From Actinobacteria bacterium HGW-Actinobacteria-2 (GTDB lineage Bacteria > Actinomycetota > Actinomycetes > Propionibacteriales > Propionibacteriaceae), in assembly GCA_002841335.1 (NCBI GenBank), contig PHEY01000004.1, forward strand, positions 62,001 to 126,000: a DNA stretch of 64,000 bases, in the 5' to 3' direction. Within the stretch, counting starts at the first letter, position 1, and every line of letters begins with the position of its first letter. The translations under genes and the position numbers were made by a program. Below, in pieces: positions 1 through 7,123 of the stretch. Under the pieces are notes generated by a model. It was not told the origin of the DNA. It saw only the letters and a list, made by a program, of their open reading frames with translations, and did not search any database.

Positions 1-73
1 CCGCGAGGCCGAGCATGGTCAAGGCGGCCTCCGGGCCGGGAACGCGCTGAGTGGGATCGAAACTGCCTGGCAT
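1..73 (-). CDS. 5' end of an unidentified gene, cut by the window edge
   Basis: Reading the minus strand from an ATG at 73 gives an open frame to the window edge, beginning MPGSFDPTQRVPGPEAALTM. Only 24 residues are visible, so no family can be assigned. It diverges from the MATE transporter gene with under 50 bp between them, so both promoters must lie in 74-121. No strong ribosome binding site precedes the ATG. It could also be a chance open frame. Confidence 0.4.
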   Translation of the reverse strand, partial: MPGSFDPTQRVPGPEAALTMLGLA

Positions 74-109
74 GCGTCTCAATCTAGTCCGGCGCCGTCA
101 CACCCGGGT

Positions 110-121
110 TAGGTTTGCCCG
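110..121 (+). promoter_or_regulatory. -10 box of a probable leaderless promoter for the MATE gene
   Basis: TAGGTT at 110-115 is followed by 6 nt and then the GTG start at 122. There is no purine-rich ribosome binding site in that space. This layout fits the actinobacterial leaderless pattern, with the transcript starting at or next to the start codon. Inferred from spacing only. Confidence 0.45.
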
Positions 122-1456
122 GTGACGACGCCAGGATCTCTCAGCCGCGAGATCCTGGCGCTGGCGGTGCCGGCCTTCCTCGCGTTGGTCGCCGAGCCGC
201 TGTTCCTGCTGGCTGACACCGCGATCGTCGGACACCTCGGTACGGCCTCGCTGGCCGGGTTGGGAGTGGCCTCTGCGGTGCTGCTCACCGCGGCCAACCT
301 CTTCGTCTTCCTCGCCTACGGCACCACCTCGATCGTGGCCAGGCAGGTCGGTGCCGGTGCGCTGAAGGCGGCCGCGACCGCCAGTCTGGACGGCAGCTGG
401 CTGGCCTTGGGCGTGGGGGTGATCGTGGCCGTGCCGGTGGCCGCAGCCGCTGAGCCACTGTGTGCCGCGTTCGGCGCCTCGGCGGCGGTGGTGGCGCAGG
501 GATCGCTCTACTTGCGCATCTCGGCCTTGGGGCTTCCGGCGATGTTGGTGGCCTTGGCCGCCACCGGGGGCCTGCGCGGCTTTCAGGACACCCGCACCCC
601 GATGATCGCCTCGGTGGCCGGCTTCGGCGCGAACCTGGTGCTGAACTTGGTCTTTGTGCTGGGTCTGGGCTGGGGGATCGCCGGTTCGGCGTGGGGCACC
701 GTGATCGCCCAGACGGCGATGGCGGTCGCCTTGGTGGCGGTGCTGGTTCGTCGGGCGCGACGGGAGCACGCCTCGCTGCGCCCGCAGGTCTTCGGCGTTT
801 TGCGGGCGGCGGCCACCGGCGTCCCGCTGCTGGTGCGCACGCTCGCCTTGCGCGCCATCCTGCTGCTGACCACCTGGGTGGCTGCCGGGTTCGGCGACGT
901 CGCGCTGGCCGCACACCAGGTGGCCGCGACCGTGTGGACGTTCCAGGCGTTCGCGTTGGATGCGCTGGCGATCGCCGGGCAGGCGCTGACCGGCAAGTCG
1001 TTGGGAGCCGGCGATGTGGTCGGCGCGCGAGCGGCCACGGCGATCATGCTGCGCTGGGGCGGCTGGGGAGGGCTCGTCCTCGGCCTGCTGATCTCTGCGG
1101 CGTCGCCGCTGCTCCCGGCGCTGTTCACCCCCGATCCGGACGTCCGGGCGGCCGTGGGTGCGGCGTTGGTCGTGGTCGGTCTGGCCGGTTGGCTGGCCGG
1201 GTTGGTGTTCGTGATCGACGGCGTCCTGATCGGCGCCGGCGACGGACGTTGGCTGGCCGGAGCCATGGCGGGCACGCTGGCGCTCTACCTTCCGCTGATC
1301 GCGATTCTGCGCGCCAACACCGCCATGGTGGCGAGCTGGGGTGCTCCGGCCAGCATGGTGGCGCTGTGGCTCGCGTTCAGCGCGTTCATGCTGATCCGGG
1401 CCGGATTCCTGTGGCACCGCGTGCGCTCGGACCGCTGGATGGTGGTGGGGGCCTGA
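122..1456 (+). CDS. MATE-family multidrug/toxin efflux transporter (DinF-like)
   Basis: A 444-residue, very hydrophobic protein with about 12 predicted membrane segments, the usual MATE size. The N-terminus (LALAVPAFLALVAEPLFLLA followed by DTAIVGHLGT) is the typical MATE opening, and the second half (LAAHQVAATVWTFQAFALDA) repeats the pattern as expected for the internal pseudo-twofold. MATE proteins export cationic drugs or metabolites in exchange for Na+ or H+ across the cytoplasmic membrane; the substrate here cannot be read from sequence. The GTG at 122 is chosen because a -10 box lies 6 nt upstream. The gene stands alone; a 134-bp gap separates it from the FHA-ABC gene. Confidence 0.9.
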   Translation: MTTPGSLSREILALAVPAFLALVAEPLFLLADTAIVGHLGTASLAGLGVASAVLLTAANLFVFLAYGTTSIVARQVGAGALKAAATASLDGSWLALGVGVIVAVPVAAAAEPLCAAFGASAAVVAQGSLYLRISALGLPAMLVALAATGGLRGFQDTRTPMIASVAGFGANLVLNLVFVLGLGWGIAGSAWGTVIAQTAMAVALVAVLVRRARREHASLRPQVFGVLRAAATGVPLLVRTLALRAILLLTTWVAAGFGDVALAAHQVAATVWTFQAFALDALAIAGQALTGKSLGAGDVVGARAATAIMLRWGGWGGLVLGLLISAASPLLPALFTPDPDVRAAVGAALVVVGLAGWLAGLVFVIDGVLIGAGDGRWLAGAMAGTLALYLPLIAILRANTAMVASWGAPASMVALWLAFSAFMLIRAGFLWHRVRSDRWMVVGA

Positions 1457-1590
1457 GCCCAGCAGGCGGCCGTTGGTTCATTGGTCAACCAACCGTTCTT
1501 CTGGCGGACGATCTCATCGGTCGCGGTGGACGGCGCGACTGTGCGGGTGGGATATTCATGCGGGAGTGATATCGGTGGGGGGACAGCGAT

Positions 1591-4131
1591 ATGGCTGGGT
1601 TGGCCGTACGCGCGGGTGATCGGGTAGTAACCCTGGGGGACGTGGGGCCATTCGTCGTCGGTCGTGCCGTCGACGCCGATTTGGCCCTCACCGATCCTCA
1701 GGTCTCGCGGCAGCACCTCATTCTCACCGGAACCGGCGCGGAATGGTCGGCCTACGACATGGGCGGCGGCACCTACCGCGACGGCGAGTTGGTGCAGCCC
1801 GGCGCCCCTATCGCCGTGGAGCCCGGCACGGCGCTGATGCTCGGCCACCCGGAACAAGGCGTGATGGTGGAGTTCGTGTCCACCGAGCAGATCGTGCCAC
1901 GCCGGGTACAACTCGATGCCTCCACCGGATGGGAGCCACAGCCGCGGCCCGCTGCCGGCGGCAGCAGCGGTCGTGAACTGTCCCAGTCGCGGGTGATCCG
2001 GGTGGGGCGTCGAACCGACAACGACCTCGTTCTGCCTGATCCGACCGTGAGCGGTCGTCACGCTCTGCTCGCCGAAGTGGCCCCCGGCCAGTATCTGGTC
2101 GAGGACCTTCGATCGACCAACGGCACCTACGTCGACGGTGTCGCGGTTCATCGCCAGGAGGTCGGTGAAGGCTCGGTCATCAGCTTCGGCACGGCGTTCT
2201 TTCGAGTTACCACCGAGGGTCTGGTCGGCATCAACGATGCCTCTGCCGATCCCGACGATCTCGATGCGGCGTTGGTGGTCTCCCAGCTGAGCTACCGGAT
2301 CAAGGATCGCCAGCACCGCGCCTCCGGCGGCAAATACCTGCTCCGCGACGTGTCCTTCGTCGTCCCGCCGCGCTCCCTGGTGGCGGTGATCGGGCCATCG
2401 GGGGCCGGCAAGTCGACCCTGATCAAGGCGATCACCGGCAAGATCAAGCCCTCGGCAGGCCAGGTCCGTTTCGCCGGCCTGGATACCGCCTTGTTCGCCC
2501 GATCCCTGGTCGGACGCGTCGGCATGGTGCCGCAGGAGGACCTCGTCCATCGTCAGCTCACCGCTCGGCAGGCGCTGACCTACGCAGCCGCCCTGCGGTT
2601 CACCGACGACGCCACCGCGGCCGAACGCCGCAACGCGGTCAACTGGGCCATCGCCGAGCTGGGGCTGGAGGAGCAGGCAGATCTCACCGTCCGCAACCTG
2701 TCAGGTGGGCAGCGCAAGCGGGTCAGTGTGGCCATGGAACTGATCACCCGTCCCGACATGCTGCTGTTGGACGAGCCGACCTCAGGCCTGGATCCGAACC
2801 TGGATCTGGAAGTGATGGAGATGCTGGCCGAGTTGGCCCACGGCACCGGCCTGGAGTCCGAGGGTCGAACCGTGATCGTGGTCACCCACTCCACCGAGAA
2901 CCTGAACAAGGCCGACTACGTGCTGCTGTTGAGTCCGGGCGGACGGGTGGCCTACTTCGGCCCGCCGGAGGAACTGATCGGCCACTTCTCGGCGTATCAA
3001 AGCGATGTCTCCTGGGCGGCGATCTACGCGCGCTTGAATGCCGAGCCGGAACGGGCCGCTGCAGAGTTCGCGGCCAGCCCGCTGCGGCAGCCGGACGCGG
3101 AGCCGACACCGCCACCGGGCCTACGGCGGCGGCCGCGAGCCACCCGCCGGTGGTTCCTTTCCCAGGCGTTCACTCTGCTGCGGCGGCAGACCCGGTTGAC
3201 CCTCACCGACCCCTACTCGGGGTTGTTCACCATCGCCTTGCCGGTGGCGATCGCGCTGCTCACCTTGCTGGTCAGGGCGCCGGAGGGACTGCTGCCGGCC
3301 ATCTTGACCGATGATGTCGGCAAGCCGCGATCGCTGCTGATCATCCTGGCTTTCGGTGCGGTGGCGATGGGCTTGGTGCCGAGCGTGCGGCAGTTGGTCA
3401 CCGAACGCGTCATCTATCAGCACGAGGCGGGCGTGGGCGTCCGGGCGAGTGCCTACCTCACCTCAAAGGTGCTGCTGCTGGGCGTGGTCAGCGCCATTCA
3501 AGCGTTCCTGTTGGTGTGGGTGGCCCTGCAGGTCAACCCGCATCCGGAGCGGGGGGTGTTCACCGATCTGCTGACCGAGATGTGGTTGGCCTGCTTCGTG
3601 ATGTCGTGGACGTGCGCGGTACTGGGGCTGTTCCTGTCGGCGATCGTGGCCACCGCCGAGCAGGTGATGCCGCTGATGGTGATCGCGCTGATGCTGCAGC
3701 TGGTGCTCGGTGGCGGAGTGTTGCCGGCGATCTCTTCGGGGGTCAGCGAGTTGTCGTGGCTGCAACCGGGTCGCTGGGGGATGGCCGCTTTGGCCACCTC
3801 GTTGGACTTCAACACCAACATCACCTGTCACGCCGAGGTGCTGCTGAAGCGCACCGAGGACGCCGAGGTGAACAAGAAGGCCGACGAGGCGACCGACAAG
3901 GCCAACGAGAAGGCCGAGGAGCGGGCCGAGGATGCGGGTCTGCCCAAGCCCAAAGCGCAGAAGCCGGAGTACCGGCACACCGTGGTCGACTGCGCCACGG
4001 TGAAGGATCAAGACCCGTTGTGGACCTTCGATCAGGCCACCTGGAGTCGGGACATGGCGATGGTGGGCGCCTGGTTCCTGATCTATCTGGTCGGCACCTG
4101 GATCGCGCTCATCCGGCGCGCGCGCGGCTAA
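1591..4131 (+). CDS. FHA-domain ABC transporter, ATPase fused to ABC-2 permease (Rv1747-like)
   Basis: An 846-residue fusion. Residues ~1-95 form a first FHA domain (GRAVDADLAL then SRQH near 39-42); residues ~130-205 a second, more canonical one (VGRRTDNDLVL, SGRH, NGTY at 177-180). The nucleotide-binding domain follows: Walker A GPSGAGKST at 268-276, signature LSGGQRKR, Walker B LLLDEPTSG. The C-terminal third is an ABC-2 type permease with about six membrane segments. The architecture matches mycobacterial Rv1747, whose FHA domains bind phosphothreonines made by a Ser/Thr kinase, so control by a PknF-like kinase is likely though none is in the window. Unusual is a Lys/Glu-rich insertion between the last two membrane segments, framed by Cys746 and Cys801. 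Start ATG 1591 follows a G-rich ribosome binding site. Confidence 0.92.
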   Translation: MAGLAVRAGDRVVTLGDVGPFVVGRAVDADLALTDPQVSRQHLILTGTGAEWSAYDMGGGTYRDGELVQPGAPIAVEPGTALMLGHPEQGVMVEFVSTEQIVPRRVQLDASTGWEPQPRPAAGGSSGRELSQSRVIRVGRRTDNDLVLPDPTVSGRHALLAEVAPGQYLVEDLRSTNGTYVDGVAVHRQEVGEGSVISFGTAFFRVTTEGLVGINDASADPDDLDAALVVSQLSYRIKDRQHRASGGKYLLRDVSFVVPPRSLVAVIGPSGAGKSTLIKAITGKIKPSAGQVRFAGLDTALFARSLVGRVGMVPQEDLVHRQLTARQALTYAAALRFTDDATAAERRNAVNWAIAELGLEEQADLTVRNLSGGQRKRVSVAMELITRPDMLLLDEPTSGLDPNLDLEVMEMLAELAHGTGLESEGRTVIVVTHSTENLNKADYVLLLSPGGRVAYFGPPEELIGHFSAYQSDVSWAAIYARLNAEPERAAAEFAASPLRQPDAEPTPPPGLRRRPRATRRWFLSQAFTLLRRQTRLTLTDPYSGLFTIALPVAIALLTLLVRAPEGLLPAILTDDVGKPRSLLIILAFGAVAMGLVPSVRQLVTERVIYQHEAGVGVRASAYLTSKVLLLGVVSAIQAFLLVWVALQVNPHPERGVFTDLLTEMWLACFVMSWTCAVLGLFLSAIVATAEQVMPLMVIALMLQLVLGGGVLPAISSGVSELSWLQPGRWGMAALATSLDFNTNITCHAEVLLKRTEDAEVNKKADEATDKANEKAEERAEDAGLPKPKAQKPEYRHTVVDCATVKDQDPLWTFDQATWSRDMAMVGAWFLIYLVGTWIALIRRARG

Positions 4132-4173
4132 CCTGCGGGACGCCCGGCCGCCTGTCGGTGAACTCCGGATCGA

Positions 4174-4200
4174 GGTGGGGTGCGTGCGCAGGACCCCACC
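4174..4200. terminator. Hairpin between convergent genes, probable bidirectional terminator
   Basis: GGTGGGGT (4174-4181) pairs perfectly with ACCCCACC (4193-4200) around an 11-nt loop. It lies between the convergent FHA-ABC and DUF998 genes. No clear T-tract follows on either side, so efficiency is uncertain. Confidence 0.5.
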
Positions 4201-4225
4201 AACCTTCCCGCGGCGCTGGGTGGGC

Positions 4226-4918
4226 TCAGGCCGCTGGCTGGTCCTGGATGCTGACGAGGGCAGCAGTCCGCGACCGCCTGTACAGGTACACCGCCAGGAC
4301 GCAGACCCAGCCGAGCAGGGTGAAGATGTTGATCCGCTCGGTGAGCCCCGAGATCGGCCACCCCTGGGCGATCGCGGCCGGGGTGATCGCGCCGAAGACG
4401 GTGATGATCACCGCGCAGGCGAGGGTGAGTAGGCCGAGCCTGCGATGCGCCGGTGTGCGGAGCATCCCGATTCCTATCAACCAGACCGAACCGAGCGTGC
4501 ACAGCACCACGGCCCCGGTGACCACGTAGTGTCCGAGGTTCTGTGCATTGTCGACCGCCCCGGTGAGGTCGAGGGGGAACAACGCGTAACCGATCAGAGA
4601 GGTTGTCGTCATCACCAGCAACAGAATCGCGCCGATCCGAACCAGCCTGGGTGCGGCCAGATCGCGCAGCGCCACGATGATGCCGATCGAGCAGATCACC
4701 ATGCCGATCCCGTAGGCGGTGGTCAGCACGCTCAGGGCTGCTGCATGGGGCGAGGTGCTGCCGGTGAGTTCGCTGATCGTCTGGATCATCGGGTTGTAGC
4801 CGGCCCAGGCCAGGCCACCCCAGACGACATGGATCAGGTAGAGCAACACCGCGAACGGACCGGCGAGCGCCAGGAGTTGCCCTAGCCCCTTCGAGGGCCG
4901 CGGCGATGGTGCGGACAC
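4226..4918 (-). CDS. DUF998 family integral membrane protein
   Basis: A 230-residue protein with about six hydrophobic segments. The region YNPMIQTISELTGSTSPHAA matches the DUF998 signature, in which a conserved Y.P..QTISEL motif follows the first membrane helix. The family has no established biochemical role. The GTG start at 4918 lies 3 nt after the stop of the upstream chorismate mutase gene, so the two are probably cotranscribed, although no functional link is evident. It converges with the FHA-ABC gene. Confidence 0.82.
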   Translation of the reverse strand: MSAPSPRPSKGLGQLLALAGPFAVLLYLIHVVWGGLAWAGYNPMIQTISELTGSTSPHAAALSVLTTAYGIGMVICSIGIIVALRDLAAPRLVRIGAILLLVMTTTSLIGYALFPLDLTGAVDNAQNLGHYVVTGAVVLCTLGSVWLIGIGMLRTPAHRRLGLLTLACAVIITVFGAITPAAIAQGWPISGLTERINIFTLLGWVCVLAVYLYRRSRTAALVSIQDQPAA

Positions 4919-4921
4919 CGT

Positions 4922-5206
4922 CTACTCCGCAGCGATGGCTTCGTGGTGCCTCACGACCTCGGAGACCACGAAGGTCAGCCATTTCTCGGCGAACTCGGGG
5001 TCGAGGTTGGCCGCTTCGGCCAGCCGGCGAAGCCGGGCGATCTGCTGCACTTCACGCTCGGGATCGGCCGCGGCCAGTCCCTTGGTCTTCTTCAGCACGC
5101 CCACCTGCTGGGTGACCTTGAACCGCTCGGCGAGCAGGCAGATGATCGCGGCGTCGAGATTGTCGATCGAGCCGCGCAGTCGCTCCAGATCGGGATCGCT
5201 CTGCAC
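4922..5206 (-). CDS. Chorismate mutase, AroQ class
   Basis: A 94-residue all-helical protein converting chorismate to prephenate on the way to phenylalanine and tyrosine. It shows the AroQ pattern: DPDLERLRGSIDNLDAAIIC, LLAERFKVTQQVG, VLKKTKGLAAADPEREVQQI and a C-terminal helix with WLTFVVSEVVRHHE. The open frame extends upstream to 5338, but the GTG at 5206 fits the family length and has AAGGTAGG just upstream, so the longer version is rejected. The extended C-terminus resembles the actinobacterial monofunctional form often annotated as chorismate mutase family protein. DUF998 follows after 3 nt. Confidence 0.87.
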   Translation of the reverse strand: MQSDPDLERLRGSIDNLDAAIICLLAERFKVTQQVGVLKKTKGLAAADPEREVQQIARLRRLAEAANLDPEFAEKWLTFVVSEVVRHHEAIAAE

Positions 5207-5515
5207 GGGGCCTACCTTAGGGCACTCATCGTTCGGGTGTCCGTGCAACGAAACGCACTCGATCGTGGTCGGCGACGGGTAACCCGCCGTCGATCTCACG
5301 AATCGGGGGCAAAATGTTGCAGGAGCGCCCGGAGCCACGGGACGGCCCGGGCCGCGAATCGGGAGACGAGGGCACCGGAGGCGATGACGCCGACTGCGAT
5401 GGCACCGGCTGCAACCAAACGCCCCCGCATCGCGAGATCGCCCGGCGCGTTGCGCGCCGAGCGATCCCTGGAGTGCGATGCGTTGCAGCTAGATCTGCAG
5501 GGCGGTTCGTTGCCG
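5207..5515. other. 309-bp gap between metY and the chorismate mutase gene
   Basis: All flanking genes read leftwards. Apart from the short candidate ORF at 5296-5430, I see no conserved RNA or repeat here. The right end should hold the metY terminator, but no strong hairpin with a T-tract is obvious. Confidence 0.4.
5296..5430 (-). CDS. Possible 44-residue single-span membrane peptide
   Basis: ATG at 5430 opens a 44-codon frame ending TGA at 5296-5298. The product begins MRGRLVAAGAIAVGVIASGA, then LVSRF, and ends LRALLQHFAPDS: a basic start, one hydrophobic stretch of about 18 residues and an amphipathic tail, as in small membrane proteins. It lies between metY and the chorismate mutase gene, all on the same strand. 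The ribosome binding site is poor, and GC-rich DNA gives chance frames like this, so the call is tentative. Confidence 0.28.
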   Translation of the reverse strand: MRGRLVAAGAIAVGVIASGALVSRFAARAVPWLRALLQHFAPDS

Positions 5516-6799
5516 CTAGAGCTGAGCCAGTGCCTGGTCGAGGTCAGCGATCAGATCGTCGACGTTCTCGATGCCGATGCTGAGCCGCACCATTTCCGGG
5601 GCCACCCCGGCGGCAACCAGTTCTTCTTCGTTGAGCTGGGAGTGGGTGGTGGTGGCGTTGTGGATCGCCAGGCTCTTGGCGTCACCGATGTTGGCCAGGT
5701 GGCTGAACAGCCCCAGTGCCTCGATGAAGGTCGAGCCGGCAGTGCGGCCGTCCTTCAGGCCGAAGGCCAGGATGCCGCCGTAGCCGCGGCCGGTGAAGAC
5801 CCGGTCAGCGATCGCCTTGTAGGGCGAGGAGTCCAGGCCGGGGTAGTTCACCCAGGCCACCTTCGGGTGGCTCTCGAGGTACTTCGCCACTGCCAAGGCG
5901 TTGGACGAGTGGCGCTCGATCCGCAGGTGCAGGGTCTCCAGGCCCTGCAGGAACAACCAGGCGTTGAACGGACTCACCGCAGCACCGGTGTTGCGCAGCA
6001 GCACCGTGCGCGCCCGGATGATGTAGGCCAGGTTGCCGGCGGCTTCGGTCCAGACCACTCCGTGGTAGGCCGGGTCGGGTCCGGTGAGGCCGGGGAAGCG
6101 GGCAGCATGAGCGGCCCAATCGAACTTGCCCGAATCGACGATGATGCCGCCGACGGATGTGCCGTGACCGCCGATGTACTTGGTTGCCGAATGCACGGCC
6201 ACATCGACACCATGCTCGAACACCTGCGCCAGGATCGGCGTGGTCACGGTGGCGTCCACGATGAACGGCAGGCCCAGGGCGTGGGCGGCGGCGCTCCAGG
6301 CGTCCAGGTCGACCACGTTGACCGCCGGGTTGCCGATGGTCTCACCGAAGACCAGCTTGGTCTTGTCGTCGACGTACTTCGCCAGTTCCTCGGGCTTGGC
6401 CGGGTCCACGAAGCGCGCCTCGATGCCGTATTGGGCCAGGGTGTGGGCGAACAGCGCATAGGTGCCGCCGTACAGCGTGGACAGCGCCACGATGTTGTCC
6501 CCGGCGTAGGTCAGGTTGAGCACCGCGTAGGTGATCGCCGCGGCTCCGGACGCCGTCGCCAGCGCACCCACGCCGCCTTCGAGCGCGGCCACCCGGGTCT
6601 CGAAGACGCTTTGGGTGGGGTTCATGATCCGGGTGTAGATGTTGCCCGGCACCTTGAGGGCGAACAGGTCGGCGGCGTGCTCGGTGTCATCGAAGACGTA
6701 GCTGGTGGTCTGGTAGATCGGCACGGCGCGGGCGTTGGTCGCCGAGTCGGCCTCTTCCTGTCCAGCGTGGACGGCGAGGGTGTCGGGATGAAGGGACAT
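5516..6799 (-). CDS. metY: O-acetylhomoserine sulfhydrylase (aminocarboxypropyltransferase)
   Basis: A 427-residue PLP enzyme of the Cys/Met metabolism family. It joins sulfide to O-acetyl-L-homoserine, giving homocysteine for methionine synthesis. The PLP-binding lysine is Lys207 in SATKYIGGHG; YTRIMNPT (55-62) and the tyrosine in STLYGGT (107-113) are phosphate and cofactor contacts. The glycine-rich GGHGTSVGG and overall length favour MetY over MetB/MetZ. ATG 6799 follows AGGAG with good spacing. The gene sits behind a leader of about 190 nt carrying a poly-cysteine ORF (see 6922-6993), which suggests attenuation by cysteine supply. Confidence 0.93.
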   Translation of the reverse strand: MSLHPDTLAVHAGQEEADSATNARAVPIYQTTSYVFDDTEHAADLFALKVPGNIYTRIMNPTQSVFETRVAALEGGVGALATASGAAAITYAVLNLTYAGDNIVALSTLYGGTYALFAHTLAQYGIEARFVDPAKPEELAKYVDDKTKLVFGETIGNPAVNVVDLDAWSAAAHALGLPFIVDATVTTPILAQVFEHGVDVAVHSATKYIGGHGTSVGGIIVDSGKFDWAAHAARFPGLTGPDPAYHGVVWTEAAGNLAYIIRARTVLLRNTGAAVSPFNAWLFLQGLETLHLRIERHSSNALAVAKYLESHPKVAWVNYPGLDSSPYKAIADRVFTGRGYGGILAFGLKDGRTAGSTFIEALGLFSHLANIGDAKSLAIHNATTTHSQLNEEELVAAGVAPEMVRLSIGIENVDDLIADLDQALAQL

Positions 6800-6821
6800 C
6801 TGAGTTTTCTCCTGTGGACGT

Positions 6822-6966
6822 TGTTGCTACTGCGGTTGTGCCCCGAGGCAGACAGGGCGGTGGGCGGCTGAGGTGCGCACAAAGCGCGCAGCCATGGCGG
6901 TGATGCGGGACGAGGGCTGGGTCAGCACATTCGACAGCGCGCCATCGACGGCATGCAGCAGCAACA
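6822..6966 (-). promoter_or_regulatory. Candidate attenuator: poly-Cys codons can pair with the segment upstream of the metY ribosome binding site
   Basis: On the minus-strand RNA, UGUUGCUGCUGC (6966-6955, the Cys codons of the leader ORF) is complementary over 12 consecutive positions, one of them G-U, to GCAGUAGCAACA (6833-6822). The second segment ends about 9 nt before the AGGAG of metY. CUGUG just before the Cys codons can also pair with CACAG, which overlaps the start of AGGAG. A further hairpin, UGCGC/GCGCA, lies between. Ribosomes stalled at Cys codons would block this pairing. The pairing is seen directly; the regulatory role is inferred. Confidence 0.65.
6827..6895 (-). CDS. Possible second leader ORF upstream of metY (22 codons)
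   Basis: ATG 6895 opens a 22-codon frame (begins [16 protein letters not shown]) whose TAG stop at 6829-6827 lies inside the segment that is complementary to the poly-Cys codons. If translated, ribosomes would pass through and open that segment. No ribosome binding site precedes it, so it may be fortuitous. Confidence 0.25.
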   Translation of the reverse strand: MAARFVRTSAAHRPVCLGAQPQ

Positions 6967-6993
6967 CAGTGGTGCGGTGCTCGTCGAGGTCAT
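6922..6993 (-). CDS. Poly-cysteine leader peptide (23 aa) of metY
   Basis: ATG 6993 to TGA 6922-6924 encodes 23 residues, six of them cysteine: four in a row at positions 10-13, then 20 and 23 (the last residue). It lies 123 nt upstream of metY on the same strand. TAGCGT (7006-7001) stands exactly 7 nt before the ATG and no ribosome binding site is present, so it is very probably translated from a leaderless transcript. Poly-cysteine leaderless ORFs acting as cysteine-sensing attenuators are established in mycobacteria for sulfur genes; this appears to be the same logic in front of metY in another actinobacterial family. The peptide itself is probably not functional; its translation is. Confidence 0.72.
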   Translation of the reverse strand: MTSTSTAPLCCCCMPSMARCRMC

Positions 6994-7000
6994 GGCCGGA

Positions 7001-7006
7001 ACGCTA
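7001..7006 (-). promoter_or_regulatory. -10 box for the metY leader transcript
   Basis: TAGCGT on the minus strand, 7 nt before the leader ATG at 6993. The spacing predicts a transcript starting at the A of that ATG. Confidence 0.55.
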
Positions 7007-7109
7007 CCAGCCGGTCTCAGCCCCAGAGCAGGGAATCCCGCAATGTGGGCATGCGTGTGTATACGCATATCCGTCCCTGGCCGTGGTCAGTATGAGCGGC
7101 CGCGCTCAC

Positions 7110-7115
7110 TACACT
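7110..7115 (+). promoter_or_regulatory. -10 box upstream of guaA
   Basis: TACACT at 7110-7115 stands 8 nt before the guaA ATG at 7124, with no Shine-Dalgarno sequence between them. It suggests a leaderless or near-leaderless guaA mRNA and separates guaA from the divergent metY leader. Confidence 0.45.
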
Positions 7116-7123
7116 CAGGCGCC

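Noticed and set aside
98-1417. 439-residue minus-strand frame over the MATE gene
   Set aside because: Arg/Gln/His-rich shadow of the transporter; no domain features, and the plus-strand product is clearly a MATE protein.
4943-6871. 642-residue plus-strand frame over metY
   Set aside because: Shadow of metY and the chorismate mutase gene; composition is that of an antisense reading with repeated RRxG stretches.
6800-7000. SAM riboswitch upstream of metY
   Set aside because: I looked for SAM-I and SAM-IV core features and saw neither a matching kink-turn nor pseudoknot partner. The poly-Cys ORF explains the leader better.
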